39,426 nt of DNA from Burkholderia sp. H160 (GCA_000173575.1 ABYL01000062.1:1-39426); one strand, 5' to 3'. Shown: positions 19,183-28,118, counted from the first letter of the stretch. Numbers and translations are program-made. Notes: generated by a model from the sequence alone, not told the origin.

Positions 19183-21081
19183 TCACTTCGACGCGCTCTC
19201 GCCCGCGTCGACCGCTTCCGCCCTTTCCACCGCGTCCGTGGTCTGCGCGGCGCGCTGCTGCAACGCCCACATCTGCGCGAACAGGCCGTTCGCGCGCAAC
19301 AGCTCGGCATGCGTGCCGCGCTCGACGATGCGCCCCTTGTCCATCACGATGATCTGCTGCGCGTGCACAACGGTCGACAGCCGGTGCGCGATGATCAGCG
19401 TCGTGCGTTCCCGCGCGATCTGATCGAGCTCATGCTGGATCGCGCGCTCCGAGCGGGAATCGAGCGCGGACGTCGCTTCGTCGAACAGCAGGATCGGCGG
19501 ATTCTTGAGGATGGTCCGCGCGATCGCGACGCGCTGTTTTTCACCGCCCGAGAGCTTGAGCCCGCGCTCGCCGACGGACGTGTCGTAGCCCTTCGGCAGA
19601 CTCTCGATGAACTCGTGGATATGCGCGGCGCGCGCCGCCGCGATCACTTCGTCGCGTGACGCCGTCGGCCGGCCGTACGCGATGTTGTAGTAGATCGAGT
19701 CGTTGAACAGCACCGTGTCCTGCGGCACGATGCCGATCGACGCGCGCAGCGAATCCTGGGTGACGTCGCGAATATCCTGACCGTCGATCCGGATCGCGCC
19801 GCCCGTCGCGCGGTCGAGATCGTAAAAGCGGAACAGCAGCCGCGCGAGCGTCGACTTGCCCGAGCCGCTGTGGCCGACCACCGCGGTCGTCGTGCCGGCC
19901 GCGATCGTGAAGCTCACGTCGTGCAGAATCGCTCGCGAAGGCTCGTACGCGAAGCTCACGTTGTCGAAGCGCACCTGCGCGCCGCTCACTTGCAAAGCCA
20001 CCGCGTTGGGCGCGTCGGGCACTTCCTGCGGCGCGCCGAGCAGCGAGAACATGCGGTCCATGTCGGTCAGGCTCTGCTTCAGCTCACGATAGACCACCCC
20101 CAGAAAATTCAGCGGAATATAGAGCTGCAGCATGAACGTGTTGATCAGCACGAGGTCGCCGAGCGTCAGGCGCCCGGCCATCACGCCCTGGGTCGCGCGC
20201 CACAGGATGAACACAAGCCCCGTGCCGATGATCGCCTGCTGCCCGAAGTTCAGCGCCGACAGCGAGCGCTGCGACTTGATCGCCGCCGCGCGATAGCGCT
20301 TCAGGTTCTCGTCGTAACGGCTCGCTTCCCACTCCTCGTTGCCGAAGTACTTGACGGTCTCGTAATTGAGCAGCGAGTCGATCGCACGCGAATTCGCCTT
20401 CGAATCGAGCTCGTTCATCGTGCGGCGAAAGTGCGTGCGCCACTCGGTGACCTTCACCGTGAACGCGATGTACACCGCGAGCGCGATGAACGTGACGATC
20501 GCGTAATAGGCCTCGTATTTGACGACGAAAAAGCCGAGCACGAGCCCGACTTCGACGAGCGTCGGCAGGATGCTGTATAGCGAATAGGAAATCAGCTGGG
20601 TGATGCCGCGCGTGCCGCGTTCGATATCGCGCGACATGCCGCCCGTCTGCCGCTCAAGATGAAAACGCAGCGACAGCCCGTGCAGATGGCGGAACACTTT
20701 CAGCGCGAGCTGGCGCACCGCGCTTTCGGTGACTTTCGAAAACAGCATCTCGCGCAGCTCGGTGAAGAACGAAGTGGACAGCCGCACCACCGCATACGCG
20801 ATCACCAGCAAGCCGACGCCGCCGAGCAGCACGATGCCGGGCGCGTCCTGCGCGCGGCCGAGCGCGGTCAGATGCCGGACCGACGCGAGACTATCGACGA
20901 TGTGCTTCATCACGATCGGCACGCCGAGGTTCGCGACCTTCGCGCCGATCAGGCAGCCGAGCGCGAAGCCGACCCGCCATTTGTAGGTCGCGAGATAAGG
21001 CAGCAGCGACAGGATCGTCTGCCAGTCGTTGCGGGGTCCGGTGGAAATCGGCGAGGGTTCGGACGAAGGGGCGCGGCGCAT
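19183..21081 (-). CDS. Atm1/HMT-type ABC exporter (fused permease and ATPase)
   Basis: This half-size ABC exporter of 632 residues has an N-terminal type-1 exporter transmembrane domain (about six helices within residues 25-330) and a C-terminal ATPase. The ATPase has Walker A GHSGSGKST near residue 400, the Q-loop IGIVPQDTVLFNDS, the signature LSGGEKQRVAIAR near 508, and Walker B ILLFDEATSALD. LERQTGGMSRDIERGTRG and YETVKYFGNEEWE are typical of the Atm1/HMT1 group, which exports glutathione-linked metal or sulfur compounds. The substrate here is inferred only from family. The start is uncertain: ATG 21081 lacks a good ribosome-binding site, and a GTG at 21216 is in frame. Confidence 0.88.
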   Translation of the reverse strand: MRRAPSSEPSPISTGPRNDWQTILSLLPYLATYKWRVGFALGCLIGAKVANLGVPIVMKHIVDSLASVRHLTALGRAQDAPGIVLLGGVGLLVIAYAVVRLSTSFFTELREMLFSKVTESAVRQLALKVFRHLHGLSLRFHLERQTGGMSRDIERGTRGITQLISYSLYSILPTLVEVGLVLGFFVVKYEAYYAIVTFIALAVYIAFTVKVTEWRTHFRRTMNELDSKANSRAIDSLLNYETVKYFGNEEWEASRYDENLKRYRAAAIKSQRSLSALNFGQQAIIGTGLVFILWRATQGVMAGRLTLGDLVLINTFMLQLYIPLNFLGVVYRELKQSLTDMDRMFSLLGAPQEVPDAPNAVALQVSGAQVRFDNVSFAYEPSRAILHDVSFTIAAGTTTAVVGHSGSGKSTLARLLFRFYDLDRATGGAIRIDGQDIRDVTQDSLRASIGIVPQDTVLFNDSIYYNIAYGRPTASRDEVIAAARAAHIHEFIESLPKGYDTSVGERGLKLSGGEKQRVAIARTILKNPPILLFDEATSALDSRSERAIQHELDQIARERTTLIIAHRLSTVVHAQQIIVMDKGRIVERGTHAELLRANGLFAQMWALQQRAAQTTDAVERAEAVDAGESASK

Positions 21082-21245
21082 GGATCGTGGGGAGAGAGCG
21101 GAACTGCCGGAGTTCGCAGCGGCGCGGGGTGGCGCGCCTCGCTGGGCGCTTTCCCGTACAATTCCTGATCTTTGTATTGTCGCAGAAGCCGGCTGGCTGT
21201 GCTTTTCGTGGCCCACGCTCGAATACGTTTCTCAAGGATGTCCCG

Positions 21246-21641
21246 ATGACCGATCTTCCTCAACTTCCGTCCAAGCCTTGCGCGCTGCGCGTGATGCCGC
21301 AGCCCTCGGACGCGAACATCCACGGCGACGTGTTCGGTGGCTGGATCATGGCGCAGGTCGACATCGCCGGCTCGATTCCGGCAAGCCGGCGCGCGAATGG
21401 GCGCGTCGCGACGATCGCGGTCAATTCGTTCCTGTTCAAGCAGCCGGTGTTCGTCGGCGATCTGCTCAGTTTTTACGCGGATATCGTGAAGACCGGCAAT
21501 ACCTCGGTGACGGTGTCGGTCGAGGTGTACGCGCAGCGGCTGAGCGTCTCGCAGGAAGTCGTCAAGGTCACGGAAGCGATCCTCACCTACGTCGCCACCG
21601 ACAGCGATCGTCGTCCACGCGCGCTGCCCGTGCTGGACTGA
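21246..21641 (+). CDS. yciA: YciA-like acyl-CoA thioesterase
   Basis: This 131-residue hotdog-fold thioesterase hydrolyses acyl-CoA to free acid and CoA. The sequence ANIHGDVFGGWIMAQVDIAGS carries the catalytic Asp and the Gly-Gly turn of the YciA family, followed by VAVGD-like PVFVGDLLSFYADIVKTG and a C-terminal RPRALPVLD tail. The ATG at 21246 has AAGGA seven bases upstream, which favours it over upstream in-frame codons. It is divergent from the ABC exporter gene. Confidence 0.9.
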   Translation: MTDLPQLPSKPCALRVMPQPSDANIHGDVFGGWIMAQVDIAGSIPASRRANGRVATIAVNSFLFKQPVFVGDLLSFYADIVKTGNTSVTVSVEVYAQRLSVSQEVVKVTEAILTYVATDSDRRPRALPVLD

Positions 21642-21770
21642 GCGATTAAGGATGCTTAAGCTAGCGATTCCACGCGCCACGCGTCACCCGCCGCGCCGCC
21701 GGCTAGCCGTTTCAGCCGAATAGCGTACGAGGCCCGGGCGCCCGATTGTCGATCTTCCAACGGAAACGAG

Positions 21771-22382
21771 ATGAAACTGATCGGTATGCTCGATTCGCCC
21801 TACGTGCGGCGCCTCGCCATCTGCATGAAGCTGCTGAAACTCGACTTCGAACACGAGTCGATTTCGGTATTCCGCGCCTACGACCAGTTCGCGAAGATCA
21901 ACCCGGTCGTCAAGGCACCGACGCTCGTCGCCGACAACGGCACGATCCTGATGGACTCGACGGTGATCCTGCAGTATCTCGCGACGCTCGCCGGCCCCAC
22001 CCCGCTGTTCCCGACGCAAGCCGACGCGGCATTGCGCGCCGCGCGTCTGACCGGTCTCGCACTCGCCGCGTGCGAAAAGAGCGTGCAGATCGTCTACGAG
22101 CGCAATCTGCGGCCGCAGGACAAGCAGCATGAACCGTGGGTCGAGCGCGTGCGCACGCAGCTGTTCGCCGCTTACGCCGAACTCGAACGCGAGTTGGGCA
22201 AAGGGCCGCTGCCCGATAGCCAGGAGCAGTTCACCGCGGCGGACGTGACGGTCGCCGTCGCGTGGCAGTTCACCCACATGCTGCTGCCGGATACGGTCAG
22301 CAAGGCCGATCATCCGCAGCTCGAAAAGTTTTCCGCGTTCGCGGCAAGCCTGCCGGTGTTCAAGGACACGCCAGCGGAATGA
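21771..22382 (+). CDS. Glutathione S-transferase family protein
   Basis: The 203-residue protein has an N-terminal thioredoxin-like domain (MKLIGMLDSPYVRRLAI, with Ser9 in the usual catalytic Ser/Cys place; VKAPTLVADNG with the cis-proline; MDSTVILQYL with the glutathione-binding Asp-Ser) and an all-helical C-terminal domain with FTAADVTVAVAW. The substrate is unknown. It follows the thioesterase by 129 bases on the same strand and is convergent with the GGDEF/EAL gene. Confidence 0.9.
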   Translation: MKLIGMLDSPYVRRLAICMKLLKLDFEHESISVFRAYDQFAKINPVVKAPTLVADNGTILMDSTVILQYLATLAGPTPLFPTQADAALRAARLTGLALAACEKSVQIVYERNLRPQDKQHEPWVERVRTQLFAAYAELERELGKGPLPDSQEQFTAADVTVAVAWQFTHMLLPDTVSKADHPQLEKFSAFAASLPVFKDTPAE

Positions 22383-22400
22383 CCGGTGTTTGACCCGACG

Positions 22401-22432
22401 CGGGGCGATATGGGCCGTTGCGTCACGCCCCG
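22401..22432. terminator. Hairpin between convergent GST and GGDEF-EAL genes
   Basis: CGGGGCG at 22401-22407 pairs with CGCCCCG at 22426-22432 around an 18-base loop. It lies between the two convergent stop codons (22382 and 22434) and has no T-run on either side. It could be a weak bidirectional terminator. Confidence 0.35.
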
Positions 22433-22433
22433 T

Positions 22434-25400
22434 TCAAGCCGGCTCCAGTTCCCCCACCAACCCGCCGTGCAGCAACTCGGAAATCGCCTCGGTCGATAGC
22501 GGCTTCGCGAAGTAGAAGCCCTGCATCTCGTCGCACGCGCGTTCCCGCAGGAAGTCGAGTTGTGCCGACGTTTCCACGCCCTCGGCGATCACCTGCAGCT
22601 TCAGCGAATGTGCGAGCGCGATGATCGCCGACGTGATCGTCTCGTCGTCGCCCGACACGCCGATATCCGACACGAACGAGCGGTCGATCTTCAACCGGTC
22701 GACCGGGAAGCGCTTCAGATAGCTGAGGCTCGAATAGCCAGTGCCGAAGTCGTCGATCGCGAGACCGATGCCGAGCGCGTGCAGTTCGTTGAGCATCGAC
22801 ACCGCTTCTTCCGCGTTGCGCATGATCGTGCTTTCGGTCAGCTCGAGTTCGAGGTACTTCGGTTCGAGCCCGGTCTCGTCGAGCACCTGCATCACGAGCT
22901 TCGCAATGTCGCGTTGCTGAAACACGCGCGCCGACAGGTTCACCGACACACGTGCCGGCGGCAGCCCTTCGTCCTGCCACGCCTTGTTCTGGCGACACGC
23001 CTCGCGCAGCACCCATTCCGACAGCGGCCCGATCAGCCCGCTTTCCTCGGCGAGCGGAATGAACGACGACGGCGGCACGAGCCCGACCTCAGGATCGTGC
23101 CAGCGCACCAGCGCTTCGATGCCGACGATCTGTCCGCTGCCGATATCGACCTGCGGCTGATAGTGCAGCAGGAACTCCTTGTCGCGCAGCGCGCGGCGCA
23201 GGCGTCGTTCGAGATTCAGGCGCGCGCCCGCGCTCGCATTCATCTCCGGCTGATAGAACTGGTACGTGTTGCGGCCCATGTCTTTCGCCCGATACATCGC
23301 GACGTCGGCCTTTTTCATCAGCGTTTCGGCGTCGTCGCCGTCCTGCGGGAACAGGCTCGCGCCCATGCTGCAGCCGACGTACAGCTCGGTGCCGTCGAGC
23401 CACACCGGCTCGGCGATCGACGCGCGCACGCGCTCCATCCAGGCGATCAGTGATTGTTCGTCGACGACATCGGTCATCACGATCACGAACTCGTCGCCAC
23501 CGTGGCGCGCGACCGTGTCGCTGGTGCGCGAGCAGCGCGCGAGCCGTTCGGCGACCACGCCGAGCAGCCGGTCGCCGACGCTATGGCCGAGACTGTCGTT
23601 GACGTTCTTGAAGCCGTCGAGATCGAGGAACACGACCGCGACGCCGGCGTGATGCCGCTGCGCGACGACGAGCGCATGTTCGAGCCTGTCGCGCAGCAGG
23701 TTGCGGTTCGGCAGCCGCGTGAGGCCGTCATAGTTGGCCTGATATTCGAGCTGCTCCTGATAGCGGATCAGCTCGGTCACGTCGTTGATCACGCCGATAT
23801 GATGGGTGATCACGCCATTCGCGTTCGGCACCGGCGCGATGAACAGCTGATTCCAGAACAGTGCGCCGTCCTTGCGATAGTTGCGCACCACCGCGCTGAC
23901 CTCGCGGTTCGCCGCGAGCGCCTCACGGATCAACGCGACACCCTCCTGGTCGCGGTCGTCGCGCTGCAGCACGCGGCAGTCCTGGCCGATCACCTCGGCG
24001 GGATCGTAGCCGGTGATGCGCATGAACGCCGGATTGACGTATTCGATCAGATTGCCCGACGGCGACGGCGCGGTGATCAGGATCGCGTTGACGCTGGCGT
24101 CGAGCGCACGGCTTTGCAGACGCAGCGCGAGATCGGCGCGCTTGCGCTCGGTGATGTCGGTGTACGAGCCGAGCACGCCGATCACGCGGCCGTCGACGTC
24201 GGTGAACGGCAGCTTGCTCGTGATCGTCGTGCGATGCACGCCGTCGATCATGAAGTCGACCTCGAAGTTCATCTTCGGCACGCCGGTGCTCGCGACTTCG
24301 TGGTCGTGCTCGGTCAGCATATCGGCGAACGCACGCCACGGCAGATCGGCGTCGCTCTTGCCGACCACCTGCTCGGGATACGCGAGCCCCGCGTCGCGCG
24401 CGAACGCCATGTTGCAGCCGAGGTAGCGCGAGTTCAGATCCTTCCAGAAGATGCGCTGCGGAATGTTGTCGATCACCGCTTCGAGCATCTGATTCGAGCG
24501 CTGCGCTTCGGCTTCAGCGTTGATCTGATCGGTCACGTCGTCCGCCAGCACGAAGGACGCGTCGCGGCCCACGAAGTTCAGCGCGTGATACGACACGTTG
24601 ACGCTGATGATCGAGCCGTCCTTGCGCCGATGCCGCCAGATGCCCGCCATCGTGTGGCTCTGACGGAGGTCGGCCATGCGCTGCAGATGTCTATCGAGGC
24701 GCGCGATTTCGGAGTTCGGGCGAATCGCGCGGATCGTCATGCCCAGAAACTCGCTTTCCGTGTAGCCGTATTGCTGGATCGCGGCCGTGTTGACGGCGAG
24801 AAAGCGCAGCGTGTCGCGATCGAAGATATACATCGGCACCGAGTGATCGTCGAACAGGCTGCGAAAGCGATCGTCGTTGCGCACCAGCGCGCGGGCATCG
24901 CGCAGCTTTTCGCGTGCGCTGTTCTCGCGCACGCCGAACGTGAGCATCAGCAGCGTGCCGCCGGTCAGCATCGTCACGAGCAGCACGAACATCGAGCGCT
25001 GGCGGTCGCTCGCCGATGCCGCGAGCGAGGTCTGCAACGAGCGGTCTTCCTCGCGTCGCAATGTGGCGAGCGCGGCTTCGAGGGGCGCCGCCTCCGCTAG
25101 TTCGGTCGATGCCGCGCCGGGCGCGTCGCTCGCGCTGTTGCGCAAGCTGGCTTCGATATCTTGTTGCAGCGCGTGACGCGCCGCGCTCAGGCTGGCGAGC
25201 GAGGCCGACAGGTCCGGCTCGCTCGCGAGCTCGTCGCGCAGTACCTGCTCGCGGCTCGCGAGCGTCTTCGTCATCGAATCGGCCGCGTCGGGCGGCACCG
25301 GTTTGCCCGATGCCTTCAGGCGATCCAGCGCGGCGAGCCCGTCATCGAGCGCGGCCTGATACGCATCGAGGTTCTGGCGCACGCTGGTCGAGCGCTGCAG

Positions 25401-25520
25401 GCGCCCATCGGCGTCGCGCTGCCCGCGAATCTGCGTGTACGCAACGAACGCGTTTGCACCGACGGCGACGGCCACGACTGTGATATTGATCAGCAGCCGC
25501 TTCGATAAGAAAGAAGTCAT
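22434..25520 (-). CDS. Membrane PAS-PAS-PAS-GGDEF-EAL cyclic-di-GMP enzyme
   Basis: The 1028-residue protein begins with transmembrane helix 1 (about 11-28), a periplasmic Ala-rich helical region, and helix 2 (177-196). Three PAS domains follow (about 213-330, 343-460, 465-583), then a GGDEF domain (595-757) and an EAL domain (770-1020). The GGDEF motif is intact at 674-678, with an inhibitory-site RxxD at 665-668. The EAL motif is intact at 802-804, with Asn861, Glu893, DDFGTG at 923-928 and Lys944. Both cyclase and phosphodiesterase activities are therefore possible; which dominates cannot be told. The gene stands alone on the minus strand. Confidence 0.95.
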   Translation of the reverse strand: MTSFLSKRLLINITVVAVAVGANAFVAYTQIRGQRDADGRLQRSTSVRQNLDAYQAALDDGLAALDRLKASGKPVPPDAADSMTKTLASREQVLRDELASEPDLSASLASLSAARHALQQDIEASLRNSASDAPGAASTELAEAAPLEAALATLRREEDRSLQTSLAASASDRQRSMFVLLVTMLTGGTLLMLTFGVRENSAREKLRDARALVRNDDRFRSLFDDHSVPMYIFDRDTLRFLAVNTAAIQQYGYTESEFLGMTIRAIRPNSEIARLDRHLQRMADLRQSHTMAGIWRHRRKDGSIISVNVSYHALNFVGRDASFVLADDVTDQINAEAEAQRSNQMLEAVIDNIPQRIFWKDLNSRYLGCNMAFARDAGLAYPEQVVGKSDADLPWRAFADMLTEHDHEVASTGVPKMNFEVDFMIDGVHRTTITSKLPFTDVDGRVIGVLGSYTDITERKRADLALRLQSRALDASVNAILITAPSPSGNLIEYVNPAFMRITGYDPAEVIGQDCRVLQRDDRDQEGVALIREALAANREVSAVVRNYRKDGALFWNQLFIAPVPNANGVITHHIGVINDVTELIRYQEQLEYQANYDGLTRLPNRNLLRDRLEHALVVAQRHHAGVAVVFLDLDGFKNVNDSLGHSVGDRLLGVVAERLARCSRTSDTVARHGGDEFVIVMTDVVDEQSLIAWMERVRASIAEPVWLDGTELYVGCSMGASLFPQDGDDAETLMKKADVAMYRAKDMGRNTYQFYQPEMNASAGARLNLERRLRRALRDKEFLLHYQPQVDIGSGQIVGIEALVRWHDPEVGLVPPSSFIPLAEESGLIGPLSEWVLREACRQNKAWQDEGLPPARVSVNLSARVFQQRDIAKLVMQVLDETGLEPKYLELELTESTIMRNAEEAVSMLNELHALGIGLAIDDFGTGYSSLSYLKRFPVDRLKIDRSFVSDIGVSGDDETITSAIIALAHSLKLQVIAEGVETSAQLDFLRERACDEMQGFYFAKPLSTEAISELLHGGLVGELEPA

Positions 25521-25695
25521 GGGTTCCGAACGTCAATCGTTCCGAGGGCGGGAGCGCGACGCTCTCGCTCTCGGTGCGTCGGTCCGCATCGATGCAAGTC
25601 TTTTACGCGCTAACCTTTGGATATCGGCAGCGTTCGAACGGGCTTGAGGGTTGGTGTGAAAAAATATGAGGATTGGGTGTAAGGCTGCGCTTGTG

Positions 25696-25762
25696 CGGCC
25701 GCGCCTCAGTCGGCCGCGCCTAGCCGGCCGCGCCTAGCCGGCCGCGCCTAGCCGGCCGCGCC
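25696..25762. repeat. Tandem 14-bp GC-rich repeat
   Basis: The unit CGGCCGCGCCTAGC occurs three times exactly (25711-25724, 25725-25738, 25739-25752). It is preceded by a variant CGGCCGCGCCTCAGT (25696-25710) and followed by a truncated copy (25753-25762). On the minus strand each exact unit contains TAG, and one of these is the stop codon of the NarM-like gene. Each unit holds a GGCCGCGCC core, so the array can form several alternative hairpins. Confidence 0.9.
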
Positions 25763-26224
25763 AAATTCCTTCATCGCCGGGACGAAATCGTGGCTCACCT
25801 CGGGCTTGCGCGATAGCTTCGCGAGCACGTAGCGCTTGAATGGATCGAGCTCGGCCCAGAGCGTGACGCTCGGCGCGGCAAGACCGGCCAGTCCCGCGTG
25901 ATGCGCGACGCCTTCGGGCACGCTGTCGGTGCGTCGCCAGGCCGGCGACTCCTCCGGCGTGAACCACTCCGGTTCGACGTTCGCATGCGTGCGCAGCATC
26001 TCGAACAGCGCGTGATCGAAATTCGGTTCGATCTGGGTGTCTTCGTCGACCGGGAAACGCGCGAGCAGCTTGCGGTCTTCGAGCGGCAGTTGCTGCCACT
26101 GCGCGAGCGTGATGCGCAGCCCGAAACGGTCGAGATTGAAGCGCACCGACATCGGGATATAGGTGAAATTCTCCGAAGACGCGACTTCGAAGTCGAACAG
26201 AAGCGGTGCTTCGTTGAGTCCCAT
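25748..26224 (-). CDS. Nitrate reductase associated protein (NarM-like family)
   Basis: The 158-residue sequence (FDFEVASSENFTYIPMSVRFNLD, then ITLAQWQQLPLEDRKLL) matches what I recall of the nitrate-reductase-associated family, whose cyanobacterial member NarM is needed for nitrate reductase activity. The molecular role is not known, and no nitrate reductase is in this window. The start ATG 26224 has AAGGAG seven bases upstream. The last codons and the TAG stop lie in a tandem repeat array. It is divergent from fdhD, 136 bases apart, which suggests a shared link to molybdoenzymes. Confidence 0.78.
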   Translation of the reverse strand: MGLNEAPLLFDFEVASSENFTYIPMSVRFNLDRFGLRITLAQWQQLPLEDRKLLARFPVDEDTQIEPNFDHALFEMLRTHANVEPEWFTPEESPAWRRTDSVPEGVAHHAGLAGLAAPSVTLWAELDPFKRYVLAKLSRKPEVSHDFVPAMKEFGAAG

Positions 26225-26360
26225 GTCAGTGCTCCTTGTCGGTGTCGGACAGCGTGCGGGCGTCGCTTGAGGTATTTTAGAACCTTATTCGCGCGACGGC
26301 GGCCCACCCGGCGGCCCGGCGCACGCCGGAAGGCGCGGCATGGTACAGGAGTGAAGCAGC

Positions 26361-27248
26361 TTGAACAGACAGGAAGACGGGCGGGAAAGCGCACAGGCGA
26401 TCGGTCGGCCCCCCGCCCACGACACCGACGACGAACAACCCGGCGCGGTGCAACTCGCAGTGCGCCGCCATCGCGGCGCGGCGATCGAAACCGTCGCTGA
26501 CTACGTCGGCCAGGAGTGGCCGGTCGCGCTCGTGTTCAACGGCATTTCGCACGCGGTCATGATGTGCACGCCGCGCGACCTCGAAGCGTTCGCGGTCGGC
26601 TTTGCGATTTCGGAGGGGATCGTCGAGCGCGGCAGCGACATTCAGGACATCGAAGTCGAGTTGCACGACCACGGCGAGCTGCCGCATGCCGAGGTGCAAT
26701 TGCAGGTCGTACAACAGGCGTTCGCCGGTCTGAAGGAAAAGCGCCGCGCGCTGGCCGGGCGCACCGGCTGCGGCGTGTGCGGCATCGAAAGCATCGATCT
26801 GCTCGATCTGAAACCGCAGCGCGTGCCCGACACCGGCTTTCTGCAGCGGCTCGCGCCCGATGCGATCGCGCGCGCCGCGCGCGCGCTGCCCGAGCACCAG
26901 GCACTCACGCGTTTGACAGGCGGCCTGCACGCGGCCGCGTGGTGCGATGCGCAAGGCGCGATCCGCTATGCGTTCGAGGATGTCGGCCGCCATAACGCGC
27001 TCGATAAACTGATCGGCCGGCTCGTGCTCGAGCGCGCCGATACGCGCGACGGTTTCGTGTTCCTGTCGAGCCGCGCGAGCTACGAGCTGGTGCGCAAGGC
27101 CGCGCGCGTCGATGTGCCGATGGTCGCGACGATCTCGGCGCCGTCGTCGCTCGCGATTGCGATCGCGCGCGAGGCGGGCGTGCGGCTCGTGAGCTTCTGC
27201 CGCGAAGGCAGCTACGTCGATTACGACACGTGGCAACCGCGGCCCTGA
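26361..27248 (+). CDS. fdhD: Formate dehydrogenase accessory sulfurtransferase FdhD
   Basis: FdhD passes sulfur from IscS to the molybdenum cofactor of formate dehydrogenases, which is needed for their activity. The 295-residue protein has the conserved CxxC loop GRTGCGVCG with Cys137 and Cys140, LTGGLHAAAW, and EDVGRHNALDKLIG, all typical. The first 40 residues are a variable polar extension. The start is a TTG at 26361 with AGGAG nine bases upstream. No formate dehydrogenase gene is visible; the neighbour is the divergent NarM-like gene. Confidence 0.93.
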   Translation: MNRQEDGRESAQAIGRPPAHDTDDEQPGAVQLAVRRHRGAAIETVADYVGQEWPVALVFNGISHAVMMCTPRDLEAFAVGFAISEGIVERGSDIQDIEVELHDHGELPHAEVQLQVVQQAFAGLKEKRRALAGRTGCGVCGIESIDLLDLKPQRVPDTGFLQRLAPDAIARAARALPEHQALTRLTGGLHAAAWCDAQGAIRYAFEDVGRHNALDKLIGRLVLERADTRDGFVFLSSRASYELVRKAARVDVPMVATISAPSSLAIAIAREAGVRLVSFCREGSYVDYDTWQPRP

Positions 27249-27253
27249 GCGAC

Positions 27254-27276
27254 TGAAGCGGCGCAGCGGCGCTTCA
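27254..27276. terminator. Hairpin between convergent fdhD and isomerase genes
   Basis: TGAAGCG (27254-27260) pairs with CGCTTCA (27270-27276) around a 9-base loop, six bases past the fdhD stop codon. No T-run follows. It may act as a weak terminator between the convergent genes. Confidence 0.35.
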
Positions 27277-27315
27277 CGGCCGACCCACCCGAATCCCGTC
27301 CGCGCCGCGCGCCGC

Positions 27316-28086
27316 TTAGTCGAACTGCCGGAAATCCGGCTTGCGCTTCTCGAAGAACGCCTTGAACGCCTCGCGCGCTTCGGGCGCCAGCAGCATCTTG
27401 CCGAAGTGCACGAATTCCTCGGTGATCTGCATTTGCAGTTCCTGTTGGCTCGCGCGTTTCATCAGGCTCTTGGTCACGCGCAACGACGCCGCCGGCAGCG
27501 CCGCCAGCTTCGCGGCCTGCGACGCCGCGAACGCTTCGACTTCGCCCGCCGGCAGCACGCGATTCACGAGGCCCATGCGATGCGCTTCCGCCGCATCGAA
27601 CGCCTCGCCGAGCAGCAGTTTTTCCGCCGCCGCCTGATAGCCGGCCACGCGCGGCAGCAACAGGCTCGACGCTGCCTCCGGGCACAGCCCGAGCTGCGTG
27701 AACGGCAGCGAAAAGCTCGCGGTGTCGGCCGCGTAGACCAGATCGCAATGCAGCAGGAGCGTCGTGCCGATGCCAACCGCCGGTCCCGCCACGGCCGCGA
27801 CGAGCGGCTTCTCCGCCGAGCTGATCGCGCGCAGGAACTGAACCACCGGCGGGTTGAAGCCGACCTGCGGCATCTTCATGAAGTCCTCGAGATCGTTGCC
27901 GGCGCTGAAAATGCCCGCGCTGCCGCGGATCAGGATCGCGCGGACAGACGGGTCGCCCTGCGCTTGAACGAGCGCGTCGGTCATCGTCTGATACATCGCG
28001 GCCGTGATCGCGTTCTTCCTGCCGGGCCGGTTGAAGGTGATGGTCAGCACCGCGTCGGCGCACTCGACCAGAATATCCGTCGTCAT
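27316..28086 (-). CDS. Enoyl-CoA hydratase/isomerase family protein, probably a delta3,delta2-enoyl-CoA isomerase
   Basis: This crotonase-fold protein of 256 residues has the oxyanion-hole sequences FSAGNDLEDF (about 60-69) and AVAGPAVGIGTTLLLHCD. The hydratase glutamate of the usual PE-xxLG position is absent (LPFTQLG). A glutamate is present at 137 in LCPEAASS, the pattern I recall for ECI2/Eci1-type enoyl-CoA isomerases. It probably moves cis-3 or trans-3 double bonds to trans-2 for beta-oxidation of unsaturated fatty acids. AGGAG abuts an ATG at 28095 but is nine bases from the ATG at 28086, so I use 28086. A terminator separates it from the upstream thiolase gene. Confidence 0.88.
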   Translation of the reverse strand: MTTDILVECADAVLTITFNRPGRKNAITAAMYQTMTDALVQAQGDPSVRAILIRGSAGIFSAGNDLEDFMKMPQVGFNPPVVQFLRAISSAEKPLVAAVAGPAVGIGTTLLLHCDLVYAADTASFSLPFTQLGLCPEAASSLLLPRVAGYQAAAEKLLLGEAFDAAEAHRMGLVNRVLPAGEVEAFAASQAAKLAALPAASLRVTKSLMKRASQQELQMQITEEFVHFGKMLLAPEAREAFKAFFEKRKPDFRQFD

Positions 28087-28118
28087 CCCGTTCATCTCCT
28101 ATCGCTGCTGCTGAATGT

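Noticed and set aside
23454-25100. A 548-codon plus-strand frame opposite the PAS-GGDEF-EAL gene
   Set aside because: It is antisense to a protein whose domains are all recognisable, and its composition is typical of a shadow frame.
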